Positions 60,352 to 64,000 of a stretch of DNA of 64,000 nt are shown piece by piece. How positions within the stretch are numbered: the stretch's first letter is position 1; each line of letters begins with the position of its first letter. The stretch comes from AP-15 sp963832875. GTDB taxonomy: Bacteria > Pseudomonadota > Alphaproteobacteria > ATCC43930 > CGMCC-115725. The translations under genes were made by a program, and so were the position numbers. The stretch spans positions 62,001-126,000 of the forward strand of contig CAWHWB010000011.1 of the NCBI GenBank assembly GCA_963832875.1, given 5' to 3'. Below the pieces are notes generated by a model. That model was not told where the DNA came from, ran no database searches, and worked only from the letters and a program-made list of their open reading frames with translations.

Positions 60352-61557
60352 TCACCCGGCGTCGTGGTCGGTGAGCAGCATGCGGCCATAAGGCGCCAGC
60401 CCGGCGACCCGGCTCGCGGCGGTGTGGGTCAATACCGTCATCACGTCACGGCGGATCGTCCCCAGCTCATCGCTGTCGTAGACCCAGCGGGCGCCGTCGA
60501 CCTCGCACAGCCGATCGACCGCCCAGGCCACCTGATGCTGCGCGTAAACCATGTCGCGGCGGGCGCGCAAAGCTTCCGCTTCGGTGATCTTGCGGCCCGA
60601 ACTGACCGCCGCGGTGCTGGACTCGCGCCCAATGTGCAGCAGCAACGTCGCCGCGTCGATCGCGGCGGCGGCCTCGCCGAGCGTCAGCTGGACGAACTCG
60701 GAGTCGGCCAGCCGCCTCACACCGCGCGACACTCGGCCGGCGAACGACCGGCAGGCGACATCAAGCGCGCGGCGGCCGAGTGCAATCGGCACCGGCGGCA
60801 GCGAATATGACACGAGAAAGCCGCGCGGCGCGCGCAACACCGGATAATCGGGATGCACCAGCGCACCGGGTGGGGTGCCGGCAAACAGGTCGCTGACCAT
60901 GACGGCGCGATGCTCGGGCACGAACACGTTGTGCAGCAGCAGCGATTTGCTGCCGGAGCCGGCGAGACCCAGCGTCCGCCAGTCGTCGACGATCTCGATC
61001 TCGGCGAATGGCACCAGCAGATAGGCATGGGTGCGCGGGTCGCCCATTTCGCCGAGAAAGGCGCCAATGATCGCCCATTGCGCATAGTCGCAGCCGCTGG
61101 AAAACGTGTATCGGCCGCTCAGCCGCCAGCCGCCCGGCACGCGCCTGGCGGCGGCGCGCGGCGCCAAGGACGAGGCAGCAACCGCTTCCGGGTCGGCACC
61201 CCAGACATCGACTTGCGCCTTTTCAGGGTACTGGGCGATGATCCACTGATGCTCGGCCAATACCGCATAGACCCAAGCCGAGGACGCGCAGCCAAAGGTC
61301 AACTCCTCAACGATGCGCGAAAACAGGCTGAAGCGGCCCTGCATGCCGCCAAACCGCCGCGGCTGCAGAATGCGCAGAATGCCGGCCGCCCGATACTCGC
61401 CGATCGTCTCGGCCGGTGCCGTCCGCGCCGCGGCCGCGGCCGGCACCCGCTCGGCGAGGCGTGGGATCAGTGCCCGCGCCCGCTCCAGCACCGCGCGCTC
61501 GTCGCCGGGCAGCGCGCTGTCGTCGCCTGAAAGAGAAACCATTCCCGAGCGTATCAT
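60352..61557 (-). CDS. Acyl-CoA dehydrogenase-family flavoprotein (HsaA-like monooxygenase type)
   Basis: A 401-residue protein with the acyl-CoA dehydrogenase fold: an N-terminal helical part, a central beta domain (YTFSSGCDYAQWAIIGAF near residue 153, GLAGSGSKSLLLHNVFVPEHR near residue 198) and a C-terminal helix bundle. The SSGCDY motif and the lack of the catalytic Glu place it nearer FMNH2-dependent monooxygenases (HsaA, HpaH group) than dehydrogenases. Start is uncertain between 61557 and the ATG at 61542. It diverges from nothing nearby; the substrate is unknown. Confidence 0.82.
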   Translation of the reverse strand: MIRSGMVSLSGDDSALPGDERAVLERARALIPRLAERVPAAAAARTAPAETIGEYRAAGILRILQPRRFGGMQGRFSLFSRIVEELTFGCASSAWVYAVLAEHQWIIAQYPEKAQVDVWGADPEAVAASSLAPRAAARRVPGGWRLSGRYTFSSGCDYAQWAIIGAFLGEMGDPRTHAYLLVPFAEIEIVDDWRTLGLAGSGSKSLLLHNVFVPEHRAVMVSDLFAGTPPGALVHPDYPVLRAPRGFLVSYSLPPVPIALGRRALDVACRSFAGRVSRGVRRLADSEFVQLTLGEAAAAIDAATLLLHIGRESSTAAVSSGRKITEAEALRARRDMVYAQHQVAWAVDRLCEVDGARWVYDSDELGTIRRDVMTVLTHTAASRVAGLAPYGRMLLTDHDAG

Positions 61558-61729
61558 ACGTCGTCCATCGGATACGCGGTCCCGTCGCCGCCGATGATCC
61601 AGGCCGCCCAAAGCGTGCACCGGAGATCGCTCCGGAACAAGGGGCCGTGCTGCGATAATCGTGCGGCCGGGCCGCGTGGGGAGATGTCGATCGCCTGCCG
61701 GGCGGGTCCGTCATTGACCGGGATCCTCG

Positions 61730-62185
61730 CTAGAACGCGGCGCAGGAGTCGCGGGTAATCAGCCCGACCGATTGCTGGTGGAAACGCATCTTATAGGCGT
61801 CGATCACCGCCCCTAGCCGGCCTGCGAGGTCGGCGGTTCGCTTGGCTGCGACCAGCAGGATTTTGGTGCGGTCGCGGGCGATGTGACCGGTTCGCGGGTT
61901 GCGCCATTGGCCGTCGCCGTCGATCACGGTGAAGCCGGCGGGGAAGTTCGGCGTGATGGTCTGCGCCGCGAACTCGGCCCATTCGGCATCGGTTAGTGGA
62001 GCACGCCCCTTGATGCCGCGGCCGAAGAACAGTTCGGCGATGAGCATGCGCTGTTCCGCCGGCAGCAGGCAGGAGTACGGCAAGGGCTGCGTCGATGTGC
62101 GGCTCGGTTGGACCGACGGCGTGGCGCAACCGGATAGCATTGTCAAACACAGCGCCACTACCAACTTCGCTCGAAGCACGTCCAC
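61730..62185 (-). CDS. DUF3574 domain lipoprotein
   Basis: A 151-residue probable lipoprotein: a hydrophobic signal ends in the lipobox LSGC (Cys at residue 20). The mature part has MLIAELFFGRGIKG and DAEWAEFAAQTITPNFPAGFTVIDGDGQWRNP, the DUF3574 pattern of unknown function, and a Cys-containing tail. The GTG start at 62185 puts the lipobox in the right place. It stands alone between the flavoprotein and formate dehydrogenase genes. Confidence 0.85.
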   Translation of the reverse strand: MDVLRAKLVVALCLTMLSGCATPSVQPSRTSTQPLPYSCLLPAEQRMLIAELFFGRGIKGRAPLTDAEWAEFAAQTITPNFPAGFTVIDGDGQWRNPRTGHIARDRTKILLVAAKRTADLAGRLGAVIDAYKMRFHQQSVGLITRDSCAAF

Positions 62186-62283
62186 TGAACTGACCCGTCT
62201 TATTCATCCCCCCGAGGACAGGCCGTCAATGGTGTCGAACGGCATTGACACCGCGTCACCAAGGATCTGGAAAGATCGCAGAG

Positions 62284-64000
62284 CTATTCCGCCGCCTCCC
62301 GGATTGCGGCCGGTTCGACCTTGGCGGCGCAGAATTTGAACTCGGGAATCTTGCCGTAGGGGTCGAGCTGCGGGTTGGTCAGGATATTGGCGGCGGCCTC
62401 GGCATAGCAGAACGGGATGAACACCATGCCTGGCGCCACGGCGCTGTCGGCGCGCGCCTTCAATTCGATCATCCCGCGGCGGGTGGTGACGCGCACCGGA
62501 TCGCCGGCGGCGATGCCGAGCCGGCGCAGTTCGCCGGGCGCCAGGCTTGCCACCGCCTCAGGCTCGAGCTCGTCGAGCACGCTCGCCCGCCGGGTCATGG
62601 CACCCGTATGCCAATGCTCCAGCTGGCGGCCGGTGGTCAGCACCATCGGGTATTCGGCGTCCGGCTCCTCGGCCGGCGGGATGATCGCCGCCGGGACCAG
62701 CCTTCCGCGCCCCGAGGCCGTCGGAAATCCCTCGCCGAAGACGATGTCGTGGCCGGGCTCGTCCTCGGAATCGCACGGATATGTCACCGAGCTTTCGCGC
62801 TCCAGCCGCTCCCAGGTAATCCCGTTCAGCGATGGCATCGCCAGCTTCATCTCGGCGAACACGTCGCGCGGGTGCGGGTAATTCCAGTCGAGCCCGATGC
62901 GGCGCGCGATCTCTTGAATGATCCACAGATCCTCGCGCGCGTTCCCCGGCATCGGCAGGGCGCGGCGACCGAGTTGCACCTGGCGGTTTGTGTTGGAGAC
63001 GGTACCGTCCTTCTCCGGCCAGGCCGAGGCCGGCAGCACAACGTCGGCGTATTTCGCGGTCTCGGTCAGAAACAGATCCTGCACGACCAGATGTTCGAGC
63101 TTGGCCAATGCCTCGCGGGCATGCTGCACGTCGGGGTCCGACATCGCGGGGTTCTCGCCCATGATGTACATGCCGCTGATCTCGTCGCGATGCACCGCGT
63201 CCATGATCTCGACCACGGTCAGCCCGGCCTTATCGTCAAGCGGGGTCTGCCACAATGCCTCGAACTTCGCCCGGACGTCGGGGTTCACCACCGACTGATA
63301 GTCCGGATAGACCATCGGAATGAGGCCGGCGTCGGACGCGCCCTGGACGTTGTTCTGGCCGCGCAGCGGGTGCAGCCCCGTGCCCGGCCGGCCGATCTGC
63401 CCGGTGACCAAGGCCAATGCGATCAGGCAGCGCGCGTTGTCGGTGCCGTGGACATGCTGTGAGATGCCCATGCCCCAAAAGATGATCGCCTTCTCGGCGC
63501 GGGCATAGGTGCGCGCCACATGGCGCAGGGTCGCCGCATTGACGCCGCAGATCGGCGCCATCTGTTCGGGCGAATAGTCGTGAATATGCTCGCGCAGCTT
63601 GTCGAAATCGTCCGCGTGAGCCTGGACATACTGCCGATCGTAAAGGTCTTCCTCGATGATCGTGTGCAACAGCGCGTTGAGCATCGCCACGTCGCGACCT
63701 GGCGTGAAGCGCAGGGTCAGGGTCGCGTGGCGCACCAGGCTATGGCCACGCGGGTCCATGACAAAGACCTGGGCGCCGCGCTTGGCCGCCTGCTTGAAAA
63801 AGGTCGCCGCCACCGGATGGTTCTCGGTCGGCCGGGCGCCGATCACGATGATCACGTCGGCGTCACCCGCCGCGGTGAAGGGTGCGGTGACGGCACCCGA
63901 GCCGATTCCCTCCATCAGCGCCGCGACCGAGGAGGCGTGGCACAGCCTGGTGCAGTGGTCGACATTGTTGCTGCCGAACCCGGTGCGCACTAGTTTCTGG
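62284..64000 (-). CDS. Formate dehydrogenase alpha subunit, molybdopterin type (partial, runs off the right edge)
   Basis: The last 572 residues of a molybdenum-bisMGD oxidoreductase are in the window. GSNNVDHCTRLCHASSVA at the edge, EGIGSGAVTAPF, GMGISQHVHGTDNARCLIAL, RGQNNVQGASDAG and YIMGENPAMSDPD are formate dehydrogenase blocks. The C-terminal Molydop-binding domain has VLTTGRQLEHWHTGAMTRR and PVRVTTRRGMIELKAR. The catalytic Cys or Sec should lie just beyond the right edge, so its identity cannot be read. It most resembles NAD-dependent FdsA/FdhF-like subunits. Confidence 0.92.
   Translation of the reverse strand, partial: QKLVRTGFGSNNVDHCTRLCHASSVAALMEGIGSGAVTAPFTAAGDADVIIVIGARPTENHPVAATFFKQAAKRGAQVFVMDPRGHSLVRHATLTLRFTPGRDVAMLNALLHTIIEEDLYDRQYVQAHADDFDKLREHIHDYSPEQMAPICGVNAATLRHVARTYARAEKAIIFWGMGISQHVHGTDNARCLIALALVTGQIGRPGTGLHPLRGQNNVQGASDAGLIPMVYPDYQSVVNPDVRAKFEALWQTPLDDKAGLTVVEIMDAVHRDEISGMYIMGENPAMSDPDVQHAREALAKLEHLVVQDLFLTETAKYADVVLPASAWPEKDGTVSNTNRQVQLGRRALPMPGNAREDLWIIQEIARRIGLDWNYPHPRDVFAEMKLAMPSLNGITWERLERESSVTYPCDSEDEPGHDIVFGEGFPTASGRGRLVPAAIIPPAEEPDAEYPMVLTTGRQLEHWHTGAMTRRASVLDELEPEAVASLAPGELRRLGIAAGDPVRVTTRRGMIELKARADSAVAPGMVFIPFCYAEAAANILTNPQLDPYGKIPEFKFCAAKVEPAAIREAAE

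Noticed and set aside
1..64000. CRISPR arrays, rRNA, tRNA, prophage or intact insertion sequences
   Set aside because: No regularly spaced direct repeats, transposase or phage structural genes, or RNA gene signatures were recognised in this window.

Overview
This window is GC-rich chromosomal DNA from an alphaproteobacterium, most likely of the Rhodospirillales/Rhizobiales kind. The evidence is gene content: an sdhCDAB operon, an Rrf2-led suf operon using SufU and SufT, a complete squalene-hopene and hopanoid side-chain cluster, cytochrome c maturation genes of the System I type, and GAAA-capped palindromic intergenic repeats. No rRNA, tRNA, CRISPR array, prophage or intact insertion sequence was seen. 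The visible decay is a toxin-antitoxin remnant at about 59.7-60.3 kb and a frameshifted LysE-type exporter at about 23 kb.

Layout. 0-2.4 kb: a FUSC/DUF1656 efflux unit on the minus strand, with an adaptor running off the left edge. 2.6-7.7 kb: a TauD-type dioxygenase, a DUF4239 membrane protein, a class III aminotransferase, a metallo-beta-lactamase-fold hydrolase, a DUF6489 protein and a GNAT acetyltransferase. 8-10 kb: a large secreted protein of unclear function behind a palindrome-bearing promoter region. 10-17.5 kb: small-molecule hydrolases, a beta-barrel porin, an SDR, pyridoxal kinase and a CitE-like lyase. 17.6-21.2 kb: succinate dehydrogenase, with a palindromic element between sdhA and sdhB. 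21.3-24.3 kb: nucleoside hydrolase, a VOC protein, the broken LysE gene and a DUF1223 protein. 24.4-29.2 kb: two translationally coupled glucosidases. 29.4-33.8 kb: a Cys/Met PLP enzyme, a Tat-exported amidohydrolase and a selenoprotein B-like reductase read through an in-frame TGA.

33.8-40.5 kb is the Fe-S assembly operon sufR-B-C-D-S-U-T (minus strand), with palindromic repeats between sufB/sufC and between sufC/sufD. 40.6-42.8 kb is an OmpR-type response regulator and its kinase. 43.3-55.8 kb is the hopanoid cluster: hpnA-C-D-E-F(shc)-G on the minus strand, hpnH and ispH on the plus strand, and hpnI-J-K on the minus strand. These genes convert isoprenoid precursors (IspH) to squalene (HpnC/D/E), hopene (HpnF) and then adenosylhopane-derived bacteriohopanetetrol lipids (HpnH/G and HpnI/J/K). 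Most joins are 4-base start/stop overlaps. 55.9-59.6 kb holds ccmI-ccmH-ccmF, apparently without ccmG or ccmE beside them. 60.3-64 kb has a flavin-dependent acyl-CoA dehydrogenase-like protein, a DUF3574 lipoprotein and the 3' two thirds of a molybdenum formate dehydrogenase alpha subunit that runs off the right edge.

The most interesting items are the selenocysteine gene, whose UGA is followed by a hairpin fitting the bacterial SECIS layout and which is split by ordinary reading; the apparent CTG start of hpnK, overlapping the hpnJ stop; the palindromic elements inserted inside essential operons; and the 698-residue secreted protein.
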